Positions 54,248 to 61,890 of a stretch of 64,000 bases of DNA are shown here, in pieces; the stretch's first letter is position 1; every line of letters starts with the position of its first letter. A model generated the notes under the pieces. It was not told the DNA's origin and searched no databases. It saw only the letters and a program-made list of their open reading frames with translations. This DNA comes from Brevundimonas subvibrioides (GTDB lineage Bacteria > Pseudomonadota > Alphaproteobacteria > Caulobacterales > Caulobacteraceae), in contig NCEB01000001.1 of NCBI GenBank assembly GCA_002280475.1, positions 1 to 64,000 of the forward strand. The letters are read 5' to 3'. Both the position numbers and the translations under genes were made by a program.

Positions 54248-55186
54248 TCAGCGCATGGTCAGCCGCTTGAGGAAGCCGTTCAGCCACGGCCGGCCGGCGA
54301 CCAGGTCGAACGTCGCGCCGGGCGTCACCGACCCACCGACCACGATGTTCGCGTCGCCATGGACCGCTTCCCAGGTGGTGGCGTTCGTCGGAACGACGAC
54401 GCTGGCCATGTCCGCGCCTCGCGTGACAGGGCTCGCGCCGGTCGGGATGGGCGAGCCCGGGGTGGCCGACTGAAAGAAGTTTCCGCCCCAGACCTGAAGC
54501 TTGCGCCCGTTCTGGTTCGCGCCTGCGTTGCCATAGTAGATCGCGATCGCATCGCCGGCCCCAATGCCCAGGGTCCGGATGAAGGCCACCTCGAACCAGC
54601 CACCGGCCATCGGCGTCACGGTCCAGCCGTTCACCGTGCCGGACGGGTTCGTCGAGAGGTCGATCGACCGTTCGTTCAGGTTCTGGGCCGTCGTGTTGTT
54701 CCGGACCAGGAAGTTCCAGGGCTGGCTCTCGGCGGATTTCACGAACACCTTGCCGGATATCCCGCCCGTCACGCCGACTCCCGTCAGGGCCCTCACCAGC
54801 ACGGTGGCCATGTTGGGCATGGTGATTTCGACGGCCGTGTTCGTCCCGTCCGGCGCGGGAAAGCCGCCGGCCCGCGTCCCCACCCCGGCCCAGACCGCGT
54901 TCGCGAAATCGTTGGAATGGGTGAACAGGTTGGTCGCCTCGGGCTCCAGCAACAGCCCCCGGTCGGTGATCCGGGGCATGTTGGCCGCCGCCGTCGCCAG
55001 GGTCCCGTCGGCGCGCGGCGCCAGACCGACCCCAGCCCGGCCGAAGCTCGCGCCGGGCAGATCGGTGAAGCTGGCCGCCACCAGACCCTGTCTCTGATAC
55101 CGTCCCTCGGCGAAATCGATCAGCAGGGGCAAGGGGACCGCGCCGCGCAACGCCACCGTCGGCGTGCTCAGGTCCAGACCGATCAT
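54248..55186 (-). CDS. putative GTA head-spike fibre / phage carbohydrate-binding protein
   Basis: 312 residues. Contains the phage fibre-type stretch GLLLEPEATNLFTHSNDFANAVW, a pattern common in phage neck or tail proteins with jelly-roll carbohydrate-binding modules, and beta-rich segments (WNFLVRNNTTAQNLNERSID, GWFEVAFIRTLGIGAGDAIAIYY). It sits directly after the spike-base gene (1-base overlap), so by analogy with RcGTA ghsA-ghsB it may be the fibre that binds recipient capsule. Base composition is a little less GC-rich than neighbours. Sequence differs from ghsB as far as I can judge. Confidence 0.65.
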   Translation of the reverse strand: MIGLDLSTPTVALRGAVPLPLLIDFAEGRYQRQGLVAASFTDLPGASFGRAGVGLAPRADGTLATAAANMPRITDRGLLLEPEATNLFTHSNDFANAVWAGVGTRAGGFPAPDGTNTAVEITMPNMATVLVRALTGVGVTGGISGKVFVKSAESQPWNFLVRNNTTAQNLNERSIDLSTNPSGTVNGWTVTPMAGGWFEVAFIRTLGIGAGDAIAIYYGNAGANQNGRKLQVWGGNFFQSATPGSPIPTGASPVTRGADMASVVVPTNATTWEAVHGDANIVVGGSVTPGATFDLVAGRPWLNGFLKRLTMR

Positions 55187-55461
55187 CAGTCGAACAGGGC
55201 CACGATGTGGGCGGCCGTCGTCCCCGTGGCCATCACCCGGCGCGTCTGCACGGCGACATAGCCGATCGGATGGTTCTTCAGCGTCACCGCCTCGCCGTCG
55301 AGCGAGGCGACCGGCACGATCCTCAGGTCGCCCGCCGCCCCGATGAACAGGGCCTTGGCCAGCGACGGCAGGTCGGCCCCGTCAGCCGGGGTCACCGCCT
55401 GCAAGCGCCGCGCGGGCGCGGACGGCGAGGCCGCAAAGGCGGCATAGGTGTCTATGGACAT
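55186..55461 (-). CDS. GTA head-spike base protein, Rcc01079-like
   Basis: 91 residues: AVTPADGADLPSLAKALFIGAAGDLRIVPVASLDGEAVTLKNHPIGYVAVQTRRVMATGTTAAHIVALFD. Seen in pieces, ADLPSLAKALFIG, LKNHPIGYVAVQ and RVMATGTTAAHIVALF match the spike-base family typified by Rcc01079 (GhsA), the protein anchoring spikes on RcGTA heads. In Rhodobacter it is outside the main cluster; here it lies between terminase and portal. Confidence 0.8.
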   Translation of the reverse strand: MSIDTYAAFAASPSAPARRLQAVTPADGADLPSLAKALFIGAAGDLRIVPVASLDGEAVTLKNHPIGYVAVQTRRVMATGTTAAHIVALFD

Positions 55462-55491
55462 GGGTCTCTCCTCGTCTGTCGATATTCGGGC

Positions 55492-56712
55492 TCACAGCAC
55501 CCTCAGGCGCGGCCCCGCGCCGCGGGCCAGCAGCAGATGCGTCACCGCCCACACCAGGGCGTCGGCCCGGTCCGGACTGCGGCGCGTGTCCTCGCCCCCC
55601 AGGGCCATCAGTTCTTCTTCCAGCGCCGGCATGGCCGCGCAGTGGATCACCCGCGCCTGCTCGTACAGGGCCGCCACCGGCTCGGCCCGCGCCCGCTTTC
55701 CGCGCGAGGCGTGAACCAGGCGGATCGGTGTCGCGCAGCCGGCCTGGACCAGGACGGTGCGAACCATCTCGCCGCCCTGGTTGGCCTCCGCCACGATCTC
55801 GGTCGCTCCGAACTCCCGGGCCGTGTCGACCGCGCGTCTCGCCCAGCCCAGGGGGCTCAGCCCCCGCGCCGATCGATCGGCCAGCACGAAGGCCCTGCCG
55901 TCCCGACGCCCGGCCGCCACGATCCCGCAGGCGTCGCCATGGGCGCTCGCGGGCGGATCGACCGCCACCACGATCCGCTCCAGCCAGGCCGGTCGCGCGC
56001 CCTTCGCCCGCGCCAGGTCCTCGGCCCGGAACAGCGCCCCGTCCGCCTCGACCACCAGCCCTTCCAGCTCCTGCGCCTCCAGCCGCGTGCCGCCATACAG
56101 ACGCCGTACATGGCTCAGGAACCCGGGCGACAAGTTTTTGGCGTTCAACGCCGTGGCCCCCCGACTCGTCGCCAGGTCCGGCTCGGCCATCAGTCGCTTC
56201 AGCGCCGGGGTCGGCCGGGGCGTCGTCGTCACCACCAGCCGCGGCGCCGGGCCCAGCCTCAGGCCGAACCTCAGGTTCGAGATCACCCGGTCGGGCTCGC
56301 GCCAGGCGCAGAATTCGTCGGCCCAAGCCGCGTGGAACTGGGGCCCTCTCAGGCTGTCCGGGTCCTCGGCCGAGAACGCATAGGCCACGCTGCCGCTCTT
56401 CCAGATCAGCCGCTTTCGGCCCCCTTCCCAGCGGGGCCGCTCCCCCTCGGCGGCCACGCCTTTCAGCCCGGACGGCCCCTCGACCATCACCTCGCGCACG
56501 TCGTGCAGCGCCGGTCCGACCAGAGCCAGTGTCAGGTTGTCCGTCTTGCGCGCCAGCTCATGCAGCCAGAAGGCCCCGGCGAAGGTCTTGCCCGCGCCCC
56601 GTCCCCCAAGCATCAGCCAGGTGCGCCAGTCCGTCGTCGGCGGCTCCTGATGGTCCCCAAGGTTGGGGTTCCAGGCCTTCTCCTTCTGAAGCCCCTCCTG
56701 ATCCAACGCCAT
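55492..56712 (-). CDS. GTA terminase large subunit (g2)
   Basis: About 406 residues from ATG 56712. Walker A LMLGGRGAGKT near residue 45, Walker B-like AAWADEFCAW, and the RNase H-like nuclease acidic residues in IVVAVDPPASA, IVAEANQGGEM and SPDRADALVWA. Packages DNA into GTA heads without cos specificity. The frame is open further 5' to 56919 with another ATG at 56805, but that stretch overlaps the small-terminase reading frame, so the later start is preferred. Length is slightly below typical. Confidence 0.9.
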   Translation of the reverse strand: MALDQEGLQKEKAWNPNLGDHQEPPTTDWRTWLMLGGRGAGKTFAGAFWLHELARKTDNLTLALVGPALHDVREVMVEGPSGLKGVAAEGERPRWEGGRKRLIWKSGSVAYAFSAEDPDSLRGPQFHAAWADEFCAWREPDRVISNLRFGLRLGPAPRLVVTTTPRPTPALKRLMAEPDLATSRGATALNAKNLSPGFLSHVRRLYGGTRLEAQELEGLVVEADGALFRAEDLARAKGARPAWLERIVVAVDPPASAHGDACGIVAAGRRDGRAFVLADRSARGLSPLGWARRAVDTAREFGATEIVAEANQGGEMVRTVLVQAGCATPIRLVHASRGKRARAEPVAALYEQARVIHCAAMPALEEELMALGGEDTRRSPDRADALVWAVTHLLLARGAGPRLRVL

Positions 56713-57076
56713 CAGCCCGGCTTCGAAGCTCTCTCTTGGCCTCGAGAAGATCGTATCGCTCGCGCAGCTCGGCGCGCAGGGCTGCCACAACGGCTGGATC
56801 GTCATCTTGGCGTCTGCCCATGTCTTCCTCATTTTCCTGGTCGGCGCGCGTAGGGCGCGGTGGCCGGATCGCCTCCACCGCCACCACCGCCTTCGCCAGA
56901 TTGGTGATCGCGCGCACATGCCGGTCGGCCGCCACCGCGTCGTCGTCGGCGATCGTCTCGTTCAACAGGCGCGCTTCGGCCGCTTCGATCAGACGCCGCT
57001 GGTTCGCCTTGCGCTGCAGGGCCCAGTCGTCGTCGCCCGCCGGGGGCCGCCCCGGTCTGTCCTGATATCCCGTCAT
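56558..57076 (-). CDS. putative GTA small terminase (g1), 3' end uncertain
   Basis: About 172 residues as an open frame. Residues 1-105 (ALQRKANQRRLIEAAEARLLNETIADDDAVAADRHVRAITNLAKAVVAVEAIRPP, then PAVVAALRAELRERYDLLEAKRE) are helical and charged, like RcGTA g1-type small terminases. The remaining 65 residues run antagonistically through the terminase large gene (about 155 bases overlap) and look like out-of-frame translation. The sequence AAGAGAGAGC near 56745 could be a slip site or indel; a shorter true end is likely. First gene of the GTA cluster. Confidence 0.55.
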   Translation of the reverse strand: MTGYQDRPGRPPAGDDDWALQRKANQRRLIEAAEARLLNETIADDDAVAADRHVRAITNLAKAVVAVEAIRPPRPTRADQENEEDMGRRQDDDPAVVAALRAELRERYDLLEAKRELRSRADGVGSGGASEGEGLEPQPWGPSGAADDGLAHLADAWGTGRGQDLRRGLLAA

Positions 57077-57082
57077 GCCCAA

Positions 57083-57208
57083 ACTATAGCGGACCGGCGT
57101 ATGCGGGCGCGTTCAGGCCGTCTCGATCTTTTCAGGACCTGTTTTCAATAAGGAATTCGGCGCGTCTTCGGATGACTGACGAAAACAGCGAAGCCGCCGC
57201 AATGGTCC
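57083..57208 (-). promoter_or_regulatory. GTA cluster upstream region
   Basis: 126 bases between the small-terminase-like gene and the CheY-like gene's 3' end, AT-richer than its surroundings (TTTTCAGGACCTGTTTTCAATAAGG). This is the expected location for the GTA promoter on the minus strand. No confident operator or CtrA site was recognised. Confidence 0.35.
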
Positions 57209-57592
57209 CTAGTGCATCGTCATCGGCACGGGGCCGGCTATGGCCCAGCGGGCCCGCTCGACCAGGTCGCGGGGCGAGAACGGCTTGGCCAGATATCCCG
57301 AACACCCCAGGCTCAGCGCCTGCCGCACGGTGTCGCCCTGGGTGTTGGCGCTGACCATGACGACCGGCGGCGCGGTCTTCATGCGTCTCATGGCGCCCAG
57401 CAGCTCCAGCCCGTTCATCCTCGGCATATGCACGTCCAGCAATACCAGCTGGAACCGTTGCCGGTTCAACAGGTCCAGCGCCGACTGGCCATTCGACACG
57501 GCCGAGACCTGATACCCCGCCTGGCTCAGGGCGATGTCCATCATCTCGCGCACGTTCTCGTCGTCCTCGACGATCATGACATGGGCGCTCAC
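57209..57592 (-). CDS. single-domain response regulator (CheY-like)
   Basis: 127 residues. Acidic pair in VMIVEDDENVREMM, phosphoacceptor in LVLLDVHMPRMNG, switch VVMVSANTQ and Lys in YLAKPFSP are all intact. No output domain. Start overlaps the stop of the upstream hybrid kinase by 4 bases, so it is probably a phospho-relay partner of that kinase. Lies just upstream of the GTA cluster in the same orientation, but a regulatory link is only a possibility. Confidence 0.93.
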   Translation of the reverse strand: MSAHVMIVEDDENVREMMDIALSQAGYQVSAVSNGQSALDLLNRQRFQLVLLDVHMPRMNGLELLGAMRRMKTAPPVVMVSANTQGDTVRQALSLGCSGYLAKPFSPRDLVERARWAIAGPVPMTMH

Positions 57593-60500
57593 GCGGCCTT
57601 CTCCCCATCCCGGTCGCGCCGCGTGTCGTTGATCGCCATGGCCATCGCCTCGATCAGCGCGACGACCTGGATCGGCTTGCCGACATGGGCGTCCATGCCG
57701 GCCGCCCGGCAGGCCCCGATCTGTTCCGGCTGGACATTGGCCGTCAGCGCCAGGATCGGCACGCGCCCGACCGACCCGGGCAGGGCCCGGATGGCGCGCG
57801 TCGCGTCCATCCCGTCCATCACCGGCATGTGCACGTCCATCAGGACCAGGTCGAACGCCCCACCGGCGGCGGCCTGGACCGCCTCGGCCCCGTTCTCGAC
57901 CGTGGTCAGATCAACCTCCCATCCCTGCAGGATGATCCGGACCAGTTCGCGGTTGGCGGGCGCGTCGTCGGCCATCAGCACCCGCAGCCCGGCCGGCAGG
58001 TCCATGCCCGCGCTGGTCTCGACCGCGCTGGCGACTTCCGCCACCGGCAAGGGCACCTCGAACCAGAAGGTCGAGCCCTCGCCCGGTCGGCTCGTGGCCC
58101 CGATGTCGCCGCCCATCATCTCGATCAGCCGCCGGCTGATGGCCAGCCCCAGCCCCGTCCCGCCATAGACTCGCGTGGTCGAGGCGTCGGCCTGGGTGAA
58201 CCGCTCGAACAGGGCGTCGATCTTGTCGGCGGCGATGCCGATGCCGCTGTCGCTGACGGCGATCCTCATCCGGTCCTCGCGCCAGCCGATCGCGACCCGG
58301 ACTTCGCCCGACATCGTGAATTTCGCCGCGTTCGACAGGAAGTTCAGCAGAACCTGCCGGAGCCGCCCCGCGTCGCCCATCAGGGTCGACGGCAGGGTCG
58401 GGTCCACCTCGACCACCAGCCCCACGCCCTTGGCGGCGCACTGGGCTTCCACGATGCCCGTCGCGCCCCGCGCCATCTCGGCGGGATCGAACGGCCGGGG
58501 GTCCAGACCGACCGCTTCGGCCTCCAGTTTGGAATAGTCCAGGATGTCGTTGATGACCCCCAGCAGAGCCTCGCTCGCCGTCCCGATCCGGTCGGCGTAT
58601 CGCCGCTCGGCCTCCGGCAGGGCCTCGCTGTCCTGCAACAGGCCCGAGAAGCCGATCACGCTGGTCAGCGGCGTTCGCAACTCGTGGGACATGTTGGCCA
58701 GGAACTCGGACTTGGCTTTTGCCGCCTTCTCGGCCGCCTCCTTGGCCCCGATCAGTTCGTCTTCCAGCGCCTTGGTCTCGGTGATGTCGCGAATCACGTC
58801 CTGGAACTCGACACCGCGTCCCTGATCGTCCCGGATCAGTCTGGGGTGGGCCTCTAGCCAGACCATCTGGCCGTCCTTGCGGATCGCCCGGTAGGGAATT
58901 CGTGGCGAGGCCGCGTCGACCGACGCCCGTGCATAGGCGAGAAACGCCTTTCTCACCGGTTCCACATCGTCCGGATGCATAAAGGCGCTGAATGGTCGCC
59001 CGACCAACTCTTCGGCCTTGAACCCCATTGGCCCCTCGATAGCTGGGGACAGATAGCGGAACACCCCGTCCAGCCCATAGACGGCGATCACATCGGTCGA
59101 GTTGTCGGCCAGCAGACGATAGCGAGCCTCACTCGTGCGGATGACATCCTCGGCCCGCACCCGCTCGGTGACGTCCTGGAACACACCGTACAGGGCGACC
59201 GTGCGCCCATCCCGGCGTTCGGGTCGGCACTGGGACACGACGATCCGCTCCTCGCCGTCGGCCCGGATGAGACGCAGCCGAAACTCTCCGCCCTCGCCCG
59301 TCTCGATCGCGTTCGCGCACCAGTCGCGGACCGCCTGCCGGTCGTCGGGATGATAGAATTCGACGGCGTCGTCCAGGCTCGGGTCGAACGACCGCGAGTC
59401 GACCCCGTGGATGCGATAGACTTGGTCCGACCACCGCACCTGGCCCGTGATCGCGTCCAGCTTCCACGAGCCCAGCCCGGCCAGATCCTCGGCCAGCCTC
59501 AGCGTGTCTAGCAATTCCTGCCGCGCCTGTTCTGAGGCCTTGCGGGCAGTGATGTCGCGAACGCAGTCGTGGAACTCCACCAGTCGTCCCCGCTCGTCGC
59601 GGATCGCCCGCGGCGTGGCTTCCAGCCAGAGCGCACTGCCATCGGCCTTCAGGGCGCGGTATTCGTATCTTGGCGGTGCCGCCTCCGGACCGGCAGCGAC
59701 ATAGGCCGTCAGCGTCTCGCGGATGATGGCCAGATCCTCTTCCGGAATGATCCCGGTGCAATCCTTGCCCAGCATCTGCTCTGGTTCGCGGCCCAGGACA
59801 TGCCGCACCGACGGCGAGACGTAGAGGAACTTCCCGGTCGGATCGAAGCGAGTCACGATATCGGTCGCCGTCTCGGCCAGCATGCGATAGCGGGCCTCGC
59901 TGGTCTCCAACGCGCTCTGGGCCCGGACCATCTCGGTGATGTCTTGGAACACGCCGAAGATCGCCACCGGCCGACCGTCCTCGTCCAGCTCGGCGCGCGC
60001 GTTCACGCGGGTGACCCGCTCGTCCGCGCCCCTCCACGCCCGCAGACGGGTGTCGTAGCCCTGGCCCGTCTCCAGCGTCCGCGCCATCAGTGCCCGCACG
60101 GCGGTCAGGTCGTCGGCGTGATACAAGCCGGCCAGGTCGTCCATCTTCGGTTCGATCGACTGCGGCTCAAGGCCGTGGATACGATAGACCTCATCCGACC
60201 ATGTGATTTTCTCGGTCACGACGTCATAGCGCCAGTGGCCGACCCCGGCCATCGCCTCCGACATCTCCAGCATGGCCGTATGCTCGGCCTGTCTGCGCAT
60301 AAGGCGGGCGTTGTCGATCTCCTGGCCCGCCAGCTGCGCCAGCAGCTTCAGGCTCTCCATCTGGCCGGCGGTGGGCACCTCGCGGGAGACCGTGTCGATG
60401 ACGCAGACCGCGCCGTCCTGATGCCCGTCAGACGTCGTGATGACGGCACCGGCGTAGAACCTCACCCCCTCCTCGGCCACCAGCCTGTTTGCGACGAAGC

Positions 60501-60723
60501 GCGGGTCCAGCGTGGCGTTCGGCACCGTCAGGGTCGATCCCGCCGGCTGGCCGATCATGTGGCGGCAGAAGGACTCTTGGCGCGTCGTCTGGTCGGCACC
60601 GTAGCCGCGATTGGACCGGAACCACTGACGTTCGTCGTCTACCGCCGTGATCAGGGCGATAGGAGCCTGGAACAGGGACGCCGCCAGTTCCGTCAGCCGG
60701 TCGAACGCTTCGTTTCTAGCCAC
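57589..60723 (-). CDS. hybrid sensor histidine kinase with GAF and four PAS domains
   Basis: 1044 residues, GTG start with GGGAG 6 nt upstream. No membrane helix; cytosolic. Order: N-terminal GAF (ALITAVDDERQWFRS, SFCRHMIG) about 1-150; PAS/PAC repeats about 160-275, 285-400, 410-525 and 540-660 (repeated WSDQVYRIHG and VFQDITE motifs); HisKA with FLANMSHELRTPLTSVIGFSG; HATPase with NFLSNAAKFT, DSGIGI and GGTGLGLAISRRL; C-terminal receiver with VLMADDAPAN and LVLMDVHMPVMDG. PAS 1 and 3 resemble each other closely, suggesting internal duplication of a two-PAS unit. Ligands unknown. Confidence 0.94.
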   Translation of the reverse strand: MARNEAFDRLTELAASLFQAPIALITAVDDERQWFRSNRGYGADQTTRQESFCRHMIGQPAGSTLTVPNATLDPRFVANRLVAEEGVRFYAGAVITTSDGHQDGAVCVIDTVSREVPTAGQMESLKLLAQLAGQEIDNARLMRRQAEHTAMLEMSEAMAGVGHWRYDVVTEKITWSDEVYRIHGLEPQSIEPKMDDLAGLYHADDLTAVRALMARTLETGQGYDTRLRAWRGADERVTRVNARAELDEDGRPVAIFGVFQDITEMVRAQSALETSEARYRMLAETATDIVTRFDPTGKFLYVSPSVRHVLGREPEQMLGKDCTGIIPEEDLAIIRETLTAYVAAGPEAAPPRYEYRALKADGSALWLEATPRAIRDERGRLVEFHDCVRDITARKASEQARQELLDTLRLAEDLAGLGSWKLDAITGQVRWSDQVYRIHGVDSRSFDPSLDDAVEFYHPDDRQAVRDWCANAIETGEGGEFRLRLIRADGEERIVVSQCRPERRDGRTVALYGVFQDVTERVRAEDVIRTSEARYRLLADNSTDVIAVYGLDGVFRYLSPAIEGPMGFKAEELVGRPFSAFMHPDDVEPVRKAFLAYARASVDAASPRIPYRAIRKDGQMVWLEAHPRLIRDDQGRGVEFQDVIRDITETKALEDELIGAKEAAEKAAKAKSEFLANMSHELRTPLTSVIGFSGLLQDSEALPEAERRYADRIGTASEALLGVINDILDYSKLEAEAVGLDPRPFDPAEMARGATGIVEAQCAAKGVGLVVEVDPTLPSTLMGDAGRLRQVLLNFLSNAAKFTMSGEVRVAIGWREDRMRIAVSDSGIGIAADKIDALFERFTQADASTTRVYGGTGLGLAISRRLIEMMGGDIGATSRPGEGSTFWFEVPLPVAEVASAVETSAGMDLPAGLRVLMADDAPANRELVRIILQGWEVDLTTVENGAEAVQAAAGGAFDLVLMDVHMPVMDGMDATRAIRALPGSVGRVPILALTANVQPEQIGACRAAGMDAHVGKPIQVVALIEAMAMAINDTRRDRDGEKAA

Positions 60724-60792
60724 GCGATTCTCCCGGCAAGGCGAACAGCGTTAATCGGGCATGCCGAACAAATCGTTAGCGGTCCACCGGTG

Positions 60793-61245
60793 TCACACGC
60801 CCCGTTCCTCGACCCAGTCCGACGCCTCGAAGTCCAGCGCGTCCTCCGGCTCGGCCAGGGTCTCCTCCGACACCGTCAGTCCCCGGATCGAAACTCCCGC
60901 CGTGTGGACGGTCTCGGGGTCGCCCGACACCAGCGGATGCCAGTCCGCCAGCCCCCGCCCCTCGTCCAGCCGGCGATAGGCGCACGACAGCGGCATCCAC
61001 TTCAGCGTCTCGATGTTCCAGGGCGTCAGCTGGATGCAATCAGGAACATGTTCGATGCGGTTCTCATAGTCGGTGCAGCGGCACAGCCCGCCGTCGAACA
61101 GCTTGCAGTGGACCTTGGTCGGCACGACCTCGCCGGTGTCCTCGTCCTCGAACCGGATCAGGCAGCACAGCCCGCACCCGTCGCACAGGCTCTCCCACTC
61201 CTCGCGGGTCATCTCCTCCAGACGCTTGGTCTGCCAGAACGCCAT
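60793..61245 (-). CDS. YcgN-family cysteine cluster protein (UPF0260)
   Basis: 150 residues from ATG 61245. Characteristic Cys pattern: LCDGCGLCCLIRFED, VHCKLFD, LCRCTDYENR, VPDCIQLTP and MPLSCAYRRL, as in YkgJ/YcgN Fe-S or zinc-binding proteins. Function unknown in the family. The ribosome site GGAGG is supplied by the end of the palindromic repeat that begins 3 bases upstream of the start. Confidence 0.93.
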   Translation of the reverse strand: MAFWQTKRLEEMTREEWESLCDGCGLCCLIRFEDEDTGEVVPTKVHCKLFDGGLCRCTDYENRIEHVPDCIQLTPWNIETLKWMPLSCAYRRLDEGRGLADWHPLVSGDPETVHTAGVSIRGLTVSEETLAEPEDALDFEASDWVEERGV

Positions 61246-61249
61246 CAAT

Positions 61250-61304
61250 CCTCCACCGCGCAGCGGGGGAGGGGGACCGCGCGAAGCGTGGTGGAGGGGG
61301 CGGA
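61250..61304. repeat. palindromic repeat, family PR-C, half element
   Basis: 55 bp: CCTCCACCGCGCAGCGGGGG, AGGGGGACCGCGCGAAGCG and TGGTGGAGGGGGCGGA in order. Its last 41 bases are identical to part of the block after the DUF559 gene. Confidence 0.85.
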
Positions 61305-61323
61305 AGCGTGCGAGGTTTCAATC

Positions 61324-61701
61324 ATGAGAGCGCCGGTCCTTACCCAGAAACGCGCACGAAGTCTCCGCCGCGCGATGACGCCGCCCGAGGCGGCCTTGTG
61401 GGCCTACCTTCGCCAGCGTGTGTCTGGCCGCCCGAACTTCCGCCGCCAACACCCAGTCGGTCCCTACATCCTCGACTTCTTCTGCGCCCCAGCCAAGCTG
61501 GCGATCGAGATCGACGGCCGAGTGCATGAAACCGCCGACAATCCCGAAAAGGACGCACGCCGAACCGCCTGGCTGAACGTCCAAGGCATCGAGGTCGTCC
61601 GCATCCCCGCTACCGAGGTTCTGCATGATGCGGCCGAGGCCGCCGAAGGTGTCCTGCAGATCGCCAGACTTCGCGTTGGCCTTGCTGATCCTCCCTTGTG
61701 A
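61324..61701 (+). CDS. DUF559 endonuclease-like protein
   Basis: 125 residues from ATG 61324. DUF559 (PF04480) pattern: ARSLRRAMTPPEAALWAYLRQR, GRPNFRRQHPVGPYILDFFC, KLAIEIDGRVHE and RTAWLNVQGIEVVRI. The D-x-ExD/E-x-D arrangement (ILDFFC, AIEIDG) matches the PD-(D/E)XK/Vsr-like nuclease fold predicted for the family. It is flanked closely on both sides by PR-C repeats and outer 31-bp inverted repeats. The family has no settled function. Confidence 0.88.
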   Translation: MRAPVLTQKRARSLRRAMTPPEAALWAYLRQRVSGRPNFRRQHPVGPYILDFFCAPAKLAIEIDGRVHETADNPEKDARRTAWLNVQGIEVVRIPATEVLHDAAEAAEGVLQIARLRVGLADPPL

Positions 61702-61878
61702 GCGCAGCGAAACGGGGGAGGGGGACCGCGCGAAGCGTGGTGGAGGGGGCGGACACATCGACTCTGCGTCCTATGGCGCAGATGCTGCTCATCCCCTAGA
61801 TCACAACTGTCTCCGCCCCCTCCACCCCGTCGGCCAAGCGGCCTCCGCGGTCCCCCTCCCCCGCTGCGCGGTGGAGGA
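61690..61878. repeat. palindromic repeat, family PR-C, full element
   Basis: 189 bp. Left half GCAGCGAAACGGGGGAGGGG then CGCGCGAAGCGTGGTGG and AGGGGGCGGA; right half TCCGCCCCCTCCACC, GGTCCCCCTCCCCCGCTGCG and GTGGAGG. Overlaps the last codons of the DUF559 gene and ends 12 bases before the ABC-F start. Confidence 0.85.
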
Positions 61879-61890
61879 TTTAGGTTGTTC

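Larger units (their letters stand above)
61248..61879. mobile_element. candidate cassette: DUF559 gene bounded by 31-bp perfect inverted repeats
   Basis: The 31 bases at 61248-61278 (ATCCTCCACCGCGCAGCGGG onward) are the exact reverse complement of 61849-61879. Between them lie a half PR-C repeat, the DUF559 gene and a full PR-C palindrome. A further 41-base direct repeat occurs just inside both ends (61264-61304 and 61715-61755). The unit fills the whole gap between the ycgN start and the ABC-F start. Whether it moves as a unit is inference. Confidence 0.5.

Noticed and set aside
40214-57076. The phage-like cluster as an ordinary prophage
   Set aside because: No integrase, repressor, replication, lysis or attachment sites are visible, and the gene order matches the GTA g1-g15 series.
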